Both the position numbers and the translations under genes were made by a program. Of a stretch of 64,000 nucleotides of DNA, positions 1 through 11,646 are shown piece after piece. How positions within the stretch are numbered: the first letter of the stretch is position 1; each line of letters begins with the position of its first letter. Below the pieces are notes generated by a model. That model saw only the letters and a list, made by a program, of their open reading frames with translations. It was not told where the DNA came from and made no database searches. Source of the DNA: Omphalotus guepiniiformis (Eukaryota; Basidiomycota; Agaricomycetes; Agaricales; Omphalotaceae); assembly GCA_028554645.1 (NCBI GenBank), contig JAQOOI010000017.1:434001-498000 (forward strand), written 5' to 3'.

Positions 1-2033
1 GACGGTCTGTTCGGGGTGGGGGTAAAGGTGAGAGTGGAGTTGGGAGGGGACCGGAGGGTTTTCGGGCTGGGAAGATGAATCCTGGGGCTAGTTGGAGTGG
101 GGCTGCGGGTGGGATTGTAGAGGCTAAGAGGACGGGGGCGGGAGGGGTAGTGGTGGTGGGGGTTTGCTGAGGTAATGGACGGGGTACGGCGGTGTAAAAG
201 ACATCCGGAGAATCAGAAGTAGGTCTACTACTTTCGTAATTCGACCCAGATGATACCGAGGTATGCGTAGACCGAGCTTCGATATCCCCAGCACCAGCAC
301 CAGCACCTGCACCAGCGACACCAGCAGCACCTGTATTATAGTACGTATCATCTGAACGCCCGAGTGTGAGTGTACTAGGTGGAGTAACGGGGTTAAACAC
401 AAGAGGCGAAGACCCAAACCGTCGAACCATCAAATCTCTTCTGAAATCATTCGTACGTTGTCTGCGTTTATACCGAGTGTATGATAGTAGGAGTAAGAGA
501 ACGACGAATAGGAAAGCTAGAGCGCCGAATACGCTTCCTAGGATTATTCCTGTGTTGGATTTTTTGGAAACTGCACCGGAGAAGGGACTTCCGGAGGAAT
601 TCGGCGGTGGCACAGGCGGGGAAGAGGTTGGGGTTGAGCTAATTGAGGAGGCGGTAGATGTGGATGACGTTGATTGAGATAGATCGGATGATGGTGACCT
701 AGGAGTCTTTGATGAGTGGTTGTTCATACTTGGATGGATATTTGGAATTAGGGACTCACCCGTTTGGTGTATCGAGAAATGATGCTGACGTGACACTGAC
801 TGCGGGTGTTGAAGACCTAAAAGAACATCATGAATGAGCGAAAGTAACCCGACTGATGAAAGAGGCACTGACGTCGCCGCGATCGTCGACACTGGTTCCA
901 ATTCAGAGGAAGATGTTGCCTGCCCTTGCGAGCTAAGTAATGAATTTAGATTGATATAATCAAGACACCTGAAGTCAGCGGAAGCTACATACCTCGCTGT
1001 CGCGGGAGATATATCCAAGGACGATGTAGAAGACGCAATACTTTGGAACACAGATGTATCGTCGTCGTTTGATTCGGTGGAAGACCTAACGAAAACGAAA
1101 TTCACGGTGAACCCTTTCATGATCAAAGTCTGTTCCTTCCGAAGAACTGAAAGGACTTACGAGGTCGAGGTTGCTGGGCTTGAAGTTGATGTCGAGGTCT
1201 GGCTCGGAGGAGTAGTCTGGTTATTCGATGTATCCGTGTCACTGCTACCTTGGGCACTGCCAACGATGATGCAAAACATAAACCAGTTGAATCAAAGGGA
1301 ATATGAGCGGACAACTCACCCGTTGTTCTGATTTGATGAGGAAGATGAAGACGAAGATGATGAGGAAGAGCCGGAGTTCGATGGCGGAGCAGTTCCTTGA
1401 CCTGAATTCGCAGGAGGCCTGTTATCATTATTCAGAATTGTACAATGTTCAATCGCAATGTTAATATAAGTTGGCGTACGGAGGAGGTGAATCATTAGAG
1501 CCAGCAACCGCTGTGAACACGTCGCTTGAAGCCAGAATTTTTGTAGGCACCTGGTCTGGGCTTAACCTGTTAGAGATACAGTTAGAGCCGTCTAGCGAAG
1601 TTTGAAACTCGAAGACAAGCAAGCTCACTGCAAGTCAGATACAACTTCAATTAAAAATTGGCTGCGGAAAAAAGTCAGAGAGAAAATCTTTATGGCCTCT
1701 GCTAGACTGGGGGGCTTACTCTGCGGACTGGCATGTGAAGGTAGCTACACCTGAACTCTCAGTAGCGGAAGGAGATACACCAAATAACACTCCGGTGTCG
1801 TCAATATTCTTGCGAAGAAGGAAAGCAAAAGATGTCGTGTCGCCATTGGTCCGCACCCAAGTAGCTGTAGCAGGCGAATTCACTGTTACAGTTGGCGGCG
1901 CCGAAACTTGAAAAGCTGCAACTGCCGACAAATACAATGGCAGAGCAAAACTAAGTATCCGTTGTGGTTAGTCAGAGAACTGTGAATGGTGCACACAGAA
2001 CGCCGTTGTTACTCACAGAATGAAAGAAAGCAT
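1..2033 (-). CDS. Receptor-like single-pass membrane protein, paralogue 1 (3' end outside window)
   Basis: This is the first of three tandem minus-strand paralogues; its C-terminal end lies beyond base 1. The start is a 17-base exon (2033-2017, MLSFI..) whose intron joins at 1950 to give a signal peptide (LFALPLYLSAVAAFQVS). An ectodomain of about 75 residues follows, with the look of a Kre9/KNH-type Ig-like domain (VNSPATATWVR). Next come Ser/Thr-rich exons and a hydrophobic stretch at about 590-500 (GIILGSVFGALAFLFVVLLL), then a basic stop-transfer run and the motif RRDLMVRRF. The cytoplasmic tail is Pro/Ser/Thr-rich and ends at the window edge in PPPRTDR, the same motif that opens the coiled coil in the two neighbours. 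Role unknown; a cell-surface sensor or wall-associated protein is inferred. Internal exon borders are uncertain. Confidence 0.7.
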
Positions 2034-2785
2034 CCGCAGGCGGATCTGCTTGCAGAACTCGCAAGCTGAGAGTTGTCAATTGGGACTAGGTGAAAGTAAA
2101 AGAGAGAATAAAAGAATGAAGGTCACAAAGGTGAGGCACGGCCGCGTCACGCATTCATCAAGCACGAAGAAAAGAGCTTTTGGTTTTGAACATGGAAGGG
2201 GCTGGCCAGCAAATGATAGAATCAAGGTCGTCCACCGACCGGACAGAAATGACAGAGACGAGGAATGGGGGCCAGTGACTTGGTAACCAACTCCATGTGA
2301 ATTCATAATATTGATTACTGCCATCAGAAATAAATTAGAATTGCAAGGAACAAGTTCTACGTGGGATTTGCGGAGAAATGATGGATATTGCAGAACAAGA
2401 GCTGAAGGAATTTATTGTCATTGTCAATGTAGGCGTCAAGGATACCGGCACGGCAAACTGAGTCTGAGTCTCCGGCATCCACACGGCACCGCAAAAGTTA
2501 GCTTTGGCTTTTAAGGTGGCCTCAATTTCAACATTCTAAAGCATCAATAATGTGTAGAGAATGTACAGTAGACGAGAAACTTTGACAAGTAGTATGATAC
2601 TCTGTTTTCTATATTCATCCAGGTACAAGAAAAATGATGATAAATACATTCACGTTACAAATAGCGCGCTGTATGAAAAGTGTCCCGGGAGGCTACTACG
2701 ATGCCAGTGGTTACTACAGATCCCCAGGAGATATCTCCCTGACATTAAATACAGTTTCTAAAATACAAAACCCAAATCATACACT
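2034..2785. other. Intergenic: promoter of paralogue 1 and 3' flank of paralogue 2
   Basis: About 750 bases separate the start of paralogue 1 from the stop of paralogue 2. Both are read leftwards, so the region should hold the promoter and leader of paralogue 1 and the terminator of paralogue 2. Reading frames inside it are short and low in coding character. No clear repeat or TATA box was seen. Confidence 0.5.
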
Positions 2786-4637
2786 TTACAGTCCAAACCT
2801 AGCCCTAAACAAAAGATCTCCGTAATTCCTAGGAATTTCATCTGTCATCTGTAACGCCCAATCTGATTGCTGTAACTCTTCCAATTGCCGAATTTGCATC
2901 TTTATATCTTCAATATCAGCATCACGTCCTTCTAATGCATGAGATGGGAGGTTTTGAGATTCTGCGTCGTGAAGACTGATTAACCGAGCCTGCAAATCGT
3001 GGATTCTATCCTGCAGCTCCATCTGCCTATCTGTCCGCGGTGCACTGAGGCGGGGCCCCAAGAACGCAGTAGTAGGTTCATTCGTCAACGTGGGACCGTA
3101 CCTAGACAGACCTTCTCTGGAGTCTGTCAGTGGTCGGCCAGCATATGCCGACTCTTCTTCGTCTTCAGTATGACTCTGACTACCCGACTCAGCAACTCTA
3201 ACAAAACCAGTCAACGCAGGCGTCTTCTCGTTATCCAAAATACTCGAAGTCGAAGACGCAGACGAAGTCGATAACGTTCTTCTCCCCCCCGTCGAAGTAG
3301 GTATAGGTACCGCTGCGAAACGATCCTGCGAGAACCCATTATCTCGATAAGATCCTGAGCCTGAGCCTGAGCCTCCGTCTATGGTGGATTTCACCATCAT
3401 ATCGCGGTGAAAGATATGTGGGTGGATTTTTGCTCTTTGACGCTTTTTGTAGAGGAGGAGGGCTGCGATGAGAAGAATTGCGAGGAAGACTACGCTGCCG
3501 ATTACGGCTCCGACGATGACTGGTTTTTTTGATGATGTTGTTGCTGCGTTTTCGAAAGAGGGAGATGTACTAGATGAAGTTGTCGATGATTCTGGTCCAC
3601 TTGAAGTGGGAGTAGTTGCTCTTGCGGACGATGTCATGGAAGTAAGTGCACCTCCAGCCTGAGACTCGGGGGTGCTAGTGAAGAAGTGAGACGAGATCGA
3701 TATAAAGAAATCAAGCCGCAAGCTGCATACCTTGTCGTCAACGTCGGAGGATCCGTTGTTGCAGATCTGAGCGTTTATTAGAATACGAAAAAACAAAGAG
3801 AAGTAATTCTTAAACATACCCAGTAATATTGGACGAGGAGGAACCAGTAAAAGTACCTGAACTATAATTCGACAATTCAACAAAAGGCAGATAGACATTT
3901 CTAAATTTCTCACTTAGCAGTAGTAGCACTTCCGGGACTCTGGTCTGTAGACTGGGTGCTCCCTGTGTCGGTCCCCGTTGATGTAGAAGCTGGAGGCGCG
4001 ATAGTGACAGCCGCAAACGCTGCACCCAAAACCGATTCACTATCCGTTGAAGGGGCCTGTCCTGGTCTGAATATGAACATCATCAGTCATATTGCAATCT
4101 CCCCCCCAAAAAACAGCACTTCAAACGATATACACATACTTGTTATGAATCTGAAATGCCTCTATATTCGCAACCCTATATGCATTGCATTGCATAACAG
4201 AGACCCCATAAGTCAAAATCCGCATAATCGTGTCAATAACAGCACTTACCCTGTAATTGTAGCAGCAAGGGTAATCGTTACTTGACCCGTTGTATCATGA
4301 TCACCCGTAACAGTCGCCATAGGCACTCCGTTATCGGTGTCAGCAGTTGGGACTTGAACAATAACAAAGTCTTGAAGGTTGGGATCAGTTTTACTCCAAG
4401 AGATTGTAAGGGTGGCTCCGGCAGACACTCCATCAGTGACATTAGGCCCAAAGATACTGAATCCATGAGCGTTGTTAGTTTGTACTAAAAGACCCATGAA
4501 GAGGCTTAGGCTAGTTTCCGTTTCCAGAGACGAAAGTGAAAGAAAAAGAAAACAGGTCAGCCCAGATACCTTTTAACAACATAACAACACGAAAATGAAA
4601 ACACTTACCAGAGTCCTACACTAACCACGAGCTTCAT
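2786..4637 (-). CDS. Receptor-like single-pass membrane protein, paralogue 2
   Basis: Complete member of the tandem family. Exon 1 is 29 bases (4637-4609) and splices to 4510, giving a signal peptide (MKLVVSVGLCLSLFMGLLV). The ectodomain (FGPNVTDGVSAGATLTISW) resembles the Kre9/KNH N-terminal Ig-like domain of Ser/Thr-rich surface proteins. A Ser/Thr/Pro stalk follows, then a membrane helix (VIVGAVIGSVVFLAILLIAA), basic residues and HRDMMVKS. The cytosolic tail has Gly-Ser and Ser runs, the motif PRTDRQMELQDRIHDLQ leading into a coiled coil of about 60 residues, and the terminal motif SDWALQMTDEIP. The exons covering 4510-3915 are several short pieces and are the least certain part. The stop is TAA at 2786-2788. 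No enzymatic domain is visible; sensor or wall-tethering roles are inference only. Confidence 0.75.
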
Positions 4638-5284
4638 AGCGCTCACGCAAAACGCAAAAAGGTCTACTACACGTACGTCGACGTCGGAAACGAAGGAAAG
4701 GGGGTTGAGCCTGAGGCCTGAGGGTGGGGACTATCGAAGCTTCAACATCAGTTTGCAGGGGGACGATATTATCTATAGTATCTCGATGCTGTGGAATCTC
4801 ATCGCCTTGAGATGATCATCTATCTCAAAGGACGGGCCCGGGAGATACCCTAGTGATTAAAATCACGGTTAGCTCAATCAGATGTAAGTTTCCCACCTCA
4901 TTCGAGTCTTTTCTGTGTGCTGCATTGGCATCAATCAACGACCCAAGACCAGAGACTCCCAGAGGCTCTGCCACACAACTGCTTGCTACGGCATACAAGA
5001 CAACCCTTGACCTGATGCAACTTGAATCATCAGCAACGGGGTTCCATATATGTATAGTATAGATAATATATGCAAAAAAAGAGTCAAAAAAAGATCATCA
5101 TACACGGCTCATGAAGGTGTGCGGGGACCCAACAAAATGTCCATCATTGTAACCCACAACATAGTCAAACTCGTAGAATAAATTACCGGCAATCCCCCGC
5201 CCCAAAACCACTTCGGTTTCTCGTAAAGGAACAAAATGAAACAAATCAAGCAAACAAATACAGCAAAAGCAAAAAAAACGTCGC
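4638..5284. other. Intergenic: promoter of paralogue 2, 3' flank of paralogue 3
   Basis: About 650 bases with no convincing coding frame. It should hold the promoter of paralogue 2 and the 3' end of paralogue 3. The 4730-4850 stretch is GC-rich with several short stems, and 5040-5100 is AT-rich. Nothing distinctive was recognised. Confidence 0.45.
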
Positions 5285-6928
5285 TTAGACCATACCAGGC
5301 GGAAGGTCATCCGTTAACCCCAATGCCCAATTCGACTCATGAATCTGCTTCAACCGATCAACCTTGGCATGAATCCTCCTCAGCTCCTCTTCCCTCTCAG
5401 CTCTATTCGAAGAAGAGATATCAACTCGCCCCTGAAGATATATCATCCTAGATTGCAAAGCCTGTATATCCACCTCAATCTTCATCTGACGGTCAGTTCG
5501 CGTTCGTGGAGGCAATGCAGGCACAGGGAATAACCGCAAACTAGTACTTCCACTAGTAGTGGTGGTATAAGTGCTTGTGGAGAGCCTAGGCGTGTTTCTA
5601 TCGCGTGTCCTGCGTACAGAACTGGTAGTACTCTGCGAGCTCACAGTCGTATCGCTTATGACCGAGCGTGGGGGAGTGGCTAGGAGAGGCGGCTGATACA
5701 TGATTTTCGCCCTAGACGAATCATCGAGCTGCATTTGAGGCCCAAGAGAAGGTGGGGTGGAGGATTCTAGGTCTTTGTTCAATGTTGGGGAACCAGACAT
5801 GATCCTGGTCCATGGAAGTACTGAACCTGGACTCCGTACCATCATAGATTGCTCAAAGCTATGCGTTTGACGTCGTCTTCGATAGCGTATAAACAGGACG
5901 AGCACTGCGATGAGGAAGAGAAAACCAATTATTCCGACGACAATGCCGATGACTGTCGCAGAACTTGGTTGTGATGGTTTTTTGTCCGAGGATGATGAAG
6001 CTTGGTCAGCCGAGGGACCAGTGCTGGTCGTCGAAGTCATCGCCGAGGGACTTGCAGTAGTGGTAGAAATCGTTCCCAAACTGCTTGATCTTCACTCTTT
6101 CATTAGTTTTGTGAGAAGACAAATGGTAATGAGATACACACGAAGGCGGCTCTTTGGCACTGCTGCTGAATCCCGAATTTCCGTTACTTTGGCCATTACT
6201 ATCACCTTGGCTATTACCACCTGGACCGTTACTCCCCCCGTTCATGTTGTTGCTGCTTTTGCCAATTTATCATCGAACAGAACAAACAATTAATTTTGAA
6301 AAACGTACTCAGTCGGAATTGCAGGTGTCGGGATACTATTTGACGAGTCAACAAAGGATCTCTCGCATACAGTAATCGTCGTGAAAGCTTGCCTTGGTAT
6401 TGGAGGACCACCCGTCGATGTAGGATTAGTCTCTACTGTCACTTCAGTGGTGTAGAATGGTTGACCATTCCTGAGGCCAAACATTTCAGGTTAGTAAGAA
6501 CTTTGGAGCACCTGCTCATACGCACTGAATATTCACAGCCAAAATCTCAAAGATACTGAAAGAGAACATCATTAGCACCACCTAGCTCTAGATACAGATA
6601 GTTACTGACCCAGCACGATTGAAAAAAATGGGAGAAATTCCTTCATTCTTATCAGAGTTTGCGACTGGAACTGGCGTTGACTTGGCAGTCGGACCGTCGG
6701 GGTCATCGAGCTTGATCTTTTGAAAGTAGAACTGGACATTTGGATCTTTCTTGTCTCTTGACCATGCAACGCTGAAAGTCGTTTGTGCAGGAGGGCTTGA
6801 TGGAAAAGCAATATTTAACGCGCCGGCGAAGGTAAAAATGTAAGATAGAATGCTATAACAAAACAATCATCATCCATTAGTACTTCAATCAAGACACCCT
6901 TGAAGAGACACGCACAAAAGAACGACAT
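5285..6928 (-). CDS. Receptor-like single-pass membrane protein, paralogue 3
   Basis: Third complete tandem copy. A 17-base exon 1 (6928-6912) joined to 6852 gives the signal peptide MNVVLFILSYIFTFAGALN. The ectodomain (FSVAWSRDKKDPNVQFYFQK) aligns by pattern with the other two. A second exon (near 6484-6300) contributes more ectodomain. After a Ser/Thr-rich stalk comes a membrane helix (VIGIVVGIIGFLFLIAVLVL), then RYRRRRQ and FEQSMMVRSPG. The tail has RTDRQMKIEVDIQALQSRM as the start of a coiled coil and ends SNWALGLTDDLPPGMV with TAA at 5285-5287. The conserved juxtamembrane MMV[RK] and terminal WAL..TD motifs, shared with its neighbours, argue that the cytosolic tail has a real binding function. 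Function not known. Internal exon borders are approximate. Confidence 0.75.
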
Positions 6929-8108
6929 TCATTTCAGCCCCGCTGTAAAGAAAGGAAAAAGAAAGAAAAAGAAAGGGAGATTAACGGATGAAGAGGAACT
7001 TTGAAAGAAAAAGAAAAAGTGTAAATGAATCCCGAACCCACGCACGCTTTGAGAAGAAGGGGAAAATCAAGCTAGAGCTAGTTGAGCAAGTGCGTTGTGA
7101 ACTCTGTGTGTTGGATCAGTGTGTCATCAGGTGGCCAGGGTGATTGCTTGATGAAAAGGATGGCCATTGTCAATGGAACAGCCTCGCCGTCCCTCGTTAA
7201 CTCCATGGCACACGCCAAAAAAGAGTGTTTTGTTCATGTGACTTTTCCTGGGGCTCGGTCTTCGGTCTTCTGTCTCCTGCATAATGATAATGATATGCCA
7301 TGCCAGTGAACGGGGTTTAACTTTAACCTGGTTCAACACCGTTCAATGCACAGAGTGAGACGGAGCCTCTGATCCTGATACGCTGAACAAGAATCCAGTC
7401 AAGATTTACCAGAGATAAATATGATTGTATGCTCACCACATGCAGCGCTAGCGTTGACATGTACACTCGAACAACTTCTTCATCGATATCTTGATCAACA
7501 ACATCCCATTCAGACGCTGAATGGGTCCAAGAAGAAGCGGTATGTAACATATATCGATATCAATGTCATGTAGCCATGCACATTCATACCATCCTAAGCG
7601 AGTGCGAACCCTCGAAAACAGTATTGAGAGGAAGAACGGAAGGAAAGAAAAGCGTGTTTGACGCGCCGAACGACCAACTGCCTCCAAACAAATTGAGTAG
7701 CACCGATCTCATCAATCATTAATCATCACGCAGACTCGCACTGCGCAACATACATACCTACTGCACATACTAAACCCAAGGCTTGCACATAATAATATAA
7801 TCGTGTAATCGATGTATTGTATTAAACCAAGTCCATTTACTCCGAAAATGCATAAACAGACTCCAGACATTGCCCTACACGCATGCCTCGATACCTATTC
7901 TCATCTCACTTCCGAATTTCATTCATCCATTCCGGTCACCAAAGAGAAAAAGATTTAATTCTATCTCCTCTTCGCCTTGCTCCTTTCCATCCATCCATCC
8001 ATCCATCCGAGAGTAGTATGTAGTACAACCCACCCATTCATCTGTCCTGATGTCCACTTCTTACTTCGTTAACATGTACCATCCGAGTCGCCCATACACG
8101 CCATTCAT
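6929..8108. other. Intergenic: promoter of paralogue 3 and 3' flank of ABP1
   Basis: About 1.2 kb between the start of paralogue 3 and the last codon of the ABP1 gene. A purine-rich leader (about 6945-7020) lies just upstream of paralogue 3. The remaining frames are short and unconvincing. A CCAT microsatellite lies near its right end. Confidence 0.5.
7987..8008. repeat. CCAT microsatellite, five units plus CC
   Basis: Five perfect CCAT units followed by CC, in the 3' flank of the ABP1 gene. It is likely to vary in length between strains. Confidence 0.9.
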
Positions 8109-11100
8109 TCATTCCTGTACTTCAACATAATTCGCTGCACAAACGCAAAAAATCAAAAAAAGGTACTCGTCAGACCCCCCAACAAAACAAAAAGTAAAAA
8201 AAACCTCTCAACGCACCAGGAAACAACCCAACTTGCCCATCCTTATTCTTACCCTGCCACCAATCTTCCGAAGCAGGTTCAATTTCAACAATCACATCAC
8301 CCTCCGAGAAGGAAATTTCATTGTCCTCCGCCGCTTCGTAACTATGCAAAGTTCAAAAGTTCAAAAGTTCATAGTAGGTTGGTTTGAAGTAGAAAGATAG
8401 ATCAGTCGAGGTACCACAGAGGCAAAGAGAAGAATAGCACACGTAATCGTACAAAGCCACAGCCGTGACCACGCCCTCCTGCTGTGTAGATTCAGGTTCA
8501 GGTTGAGGCGGCGCTGGTGGCGCTGCAGGAGCTACAGGTGGAGGCTGCACGAAAACAAAGAAGAGATCAATCAGAAACCTACAAACTCTTTCTCAAGGAA
8601 TACACATACAGGTGGTGGAGGTGGCGGAGGAGGAGGAGGGGGAGGAGCAGCTTCACTTTCCTCAGCTGCAGCTTGTTCAACGAGCTCGACGTAGTTCGCT
8701 ACAATGTACAATCAGTTCAAATTCAAGAACCGTAAAACATAAGCGTACCAGGGAACAATCCAGTCTTTCCACCAGGTCCAACTCCATTCCACCACCCCTC
8801 ATCCAGCTCTTCAATTTGTTCAATGAGCTCGCCTTCAGTGAGGTTCATCTCGTTATCTTCCGCGGCCTCATTTGGAAAATGGCATGAACTACAACGATCC
8901 TATGACAGCAGGCAAGAGCGTACCTCATAATCATACAAGACAACTCCACAAATTCCTTTTCCAGCCTGAGCAGGGGCTGCAGGGGGTGCCGGTGGCGCTG
9001 GCGCTGGTTCCGGTGCAGCAGGCGCGGGTGCAGCAGCAGGAGGTGGAGGTGGTGGTGGAGGAGGAGGCGGAGGAGGAGGTGCAGCAGCAGCCTCTTCTTC
9101 CTCAACAACCTTGACGTATTGCGCTAAATACCACGTAAAGTCACATCACAAATTCCATAGAAACCATAACAGAAAAAGCAAGCATACCAGGAAACATTCC
9201 AGACTTTCCACCAGATCCAACTCCACTCCACCAATTCTCATCAAGCATCTCAATCTGCTCCACGAGCTCACCTTCAGTGAGGTTCATCTCATTATCCTCT
9301 GTAGCCTATGGGTCGGAAAATGGTAAGGTACTTTAAAGGGGTAGAAATGGAACGGAGGGGAATCACCTCGTAGTCGAATAACACGACCGCAGATATACCT
9401 TGGCCAGATGGAGCAGGCGGTGCAGCCACAGGCTCGCGCTCAACAGAGAGTTGAGACATCTGTACGATTATGATTGATGAGAGTCGATAGATAGAGACGT
9501 GCTAAGAGTTACATACCTGTGCAACAGGAGGAGGTGGCGGAGGCGGAGGTGGTGGTGGTGGTGCAGCCTCTTCAACTTCAGGTTCAGGTTCAGGTTCTGC
9601 CGCTCGAGGAGGAGGTGGCGGTGGTGGTGGAGGCTAAAAAGCAGACCATTAATTCGAGTCTCTCAAAACCCAAAAAGCAAACTACTCACCGCTGCCTGTG
9701 CAGGTTCCGGTTCATCCCAAGACTCTTCCTCAGGCTGCGAAGATGCAGCAGCAGCCGCAAAGCCTGCACCAACTCCAACAGCACCCGCACCCGCACCGAT
9801 GGCACCAACAGCACCAAAATTCCTAGGAGCAGAATGCGTGACTGCCGCTCTACCGAATGCCGGTGCAGCCGACTTGAACGTCGAAACGACTGGTGAGGAG
9901 GAAGTTGGCTTGAAAGCTGCACTTCGGCTCTTCTGTTCCTCTTCTTCAGCCTGTTTCTTCGCTAGTGCCTGCCGCTCACTCCACGTTAGCTTCTTCGTAC
10001 CCGAAGATGCCGGTTTAGATATAGGAGCCTGTTCTTGCTGTTGCTGTTGTCGCTCAAAAGGATTCTTCAGCTTCTTCGGAGCAGGAAGGGATACTGGTGT
10101 ATATGCTGTGCCAACAGGAGCGATGCGATCGTCTTCGGCAGGTTTTGTGGGAATGGTGGACGATACCACTGGGGCTGACGCAGGTGCAGAAGGTGTTGGG
10201 CGAGGAGCTGTGGGAATGGAGGGTGGACGAGAAACTGCAGGAGGCGGAGGTGGGGGTGTCGCTGCTGCCGCTGGCGACGCCTGTTCCTCTGGCCAAGCAT
10301 CGGCCGGAGCCGATCCCTTGTTAATCGTGCGTCCATATAAAGATCCTGCGGAAACGGCAGGTTTGGGACCACCAAATACAGGACGAGAAGATGTAGGAAG
10401 AGCAGGCTTCGAAGCAGAAGGCGCAGCAGGGGGCGGTGCTTTACGCAAGGCAGCAATATCTACTTTTCCAACCGGGGTATAGCTCGATCCAACGGGTGTA
10501 ATGGGTTCGTACTTGCGAGGAGCTTCCTTTTGTGCAGAATATTTGGCACCGGAGGCAGCTTCAACTCTCTTCATGATGACAGCCGGAGTGACGTCGGACT
10601 AGAGCAGAGACATTAGCGCTTGCGCAAGGAAATAAATCATGGGAAGTAAATGCACCTCATTTCTAGCACTTATTACAACGTGAGTACCTCTGAGAAAGTT
10701 TGCGACGGCGCTCGAATGAGTATGAAAGAGACCCTTCTTGGCTTCTGGTACACCATCACCACACCAGTTGACTTGTACGAATTTTGGAAGTTTGCTCTAA
10801 CGAACCAATCTACATAAGCTAAACAAGTTTCAGATTGAGAGTGCATACATTTGGATCTTGAACCCGCGCAAAGGCATACTGGATCCTACGCCAGATATGA
10901 GGATAATTGACCCTAGCTGGCATATCGATGAGACTCACCTGCCATCCGAGAACTCTTCCTCAAGTTCTTCCAGCCCGCCATCTCCAGTAGATTGAACTTT
11001 CAAATCATTTGAACCTCTCTCGTATGTGAAGATTGCCCAATCTATGCCTTGAGCGTTCAAAACATTCAGATATGCGTCTTTGAGGTCTTTGTTTGCGAGA

Positions 11101-11117
11101 TTAATTTGCAGAGACAT
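8109..11117 (-). CDS. ABP1: Actin-binding protein Abp1 (ADF-H domain plus three SH3 domains)
   Basis: Homologue of yeast Abp1 and animal drebrin-like protein, a cortical actin-patch adaptor that links F-actin to endocytic proteins and the Arp2/3 complex. The start (11117, MSLQINLANKDLKDAYLNVL) opens an ADF/cofilin-homology domain that ends near the family signature SGAKYSAQ at about 10,550. A Pro/Ala/Ser-rich middle follows (NPFERQQQQQEQAP, LTWSERQALAKKQAEEEE). Three SH3 domains come last, each with the ALYDY-like start, acidic RT loop, WW and FPANYV end: about 9,420-9,185, 8,950-8,700 and 8,480-8,109. Proline runs of about ten separate them. The final exon is short; joining FP to ANYVEVQE before TGA at 8109-8111 restores a textbook SH3 C-terminus. 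Yeast Abp1 has one SH3, so three is unusual. Many introns. Confidence 0.9.
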
Positions 11118-11646
11118 CGTCTCTGGCCTGAAGAGCTCCGTGTCAGTATGTCATGAGAATACACTTGAAGCTGGACGAGGACCTTGGAAATTTATGAGTG
11201 AAATCAGTAAGCTAATAAGAGTCTAAAGTGCTCGCTGCATCACTGTCAGTGGCGGTGATGTAGACTGCGGCGCGAATACCGATCACATGACCTGAAATGT
11301 ACTCTTCCGAATCCTCCAGGACCAATTTGGGACCAATGGCTTCCAAGTTCCCCAGGGCTTCCCCAGCTCGGTCGTCCGACTCGTCGGTACCAGGTCGTTA
11401 CGCGCTACTCGGACTCCGTCCTTCTTTGCTTCCTTTCGTCGTAAGTATCTCACATTCTTTCATTGGCAACTAGCCATTTGAGGACATTGCTTACTAGTAT
11501 ACTAGGATGTATCATGTCAGTGATGTGGAGTTTTACTGCTACCGAACTATCAGCTTTTTCGGGATCGTATTCCACATAAGAACTGGGAACCATCAGCCTT
11601 CGACTTTGTCTACTCTTTGAACCCTTTCATCTTGCGAGCTTCAGCA
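11118..11646. other. Divergent promoter region between ABP1 and the FAD monooxygenase
   Basis: About 530 bases separate two genes read outwards, so this is a shared bidirectional promoter. No strong TATA box is visible. There are short AT-rich stretches (for example near 11,205-11,225) and pyrimidine-rich runs before the plus-strand start. Confidence 0.5.

Noticed and set aside
9499..10482. Plus-strand open frame of 327 codons
   Set aside because: Antisense to the Pro/Ala-rich middle of ABP1; long open frames there follow from GC-rich repeats. The minus-strand Abp1 protein is clearly the real product.
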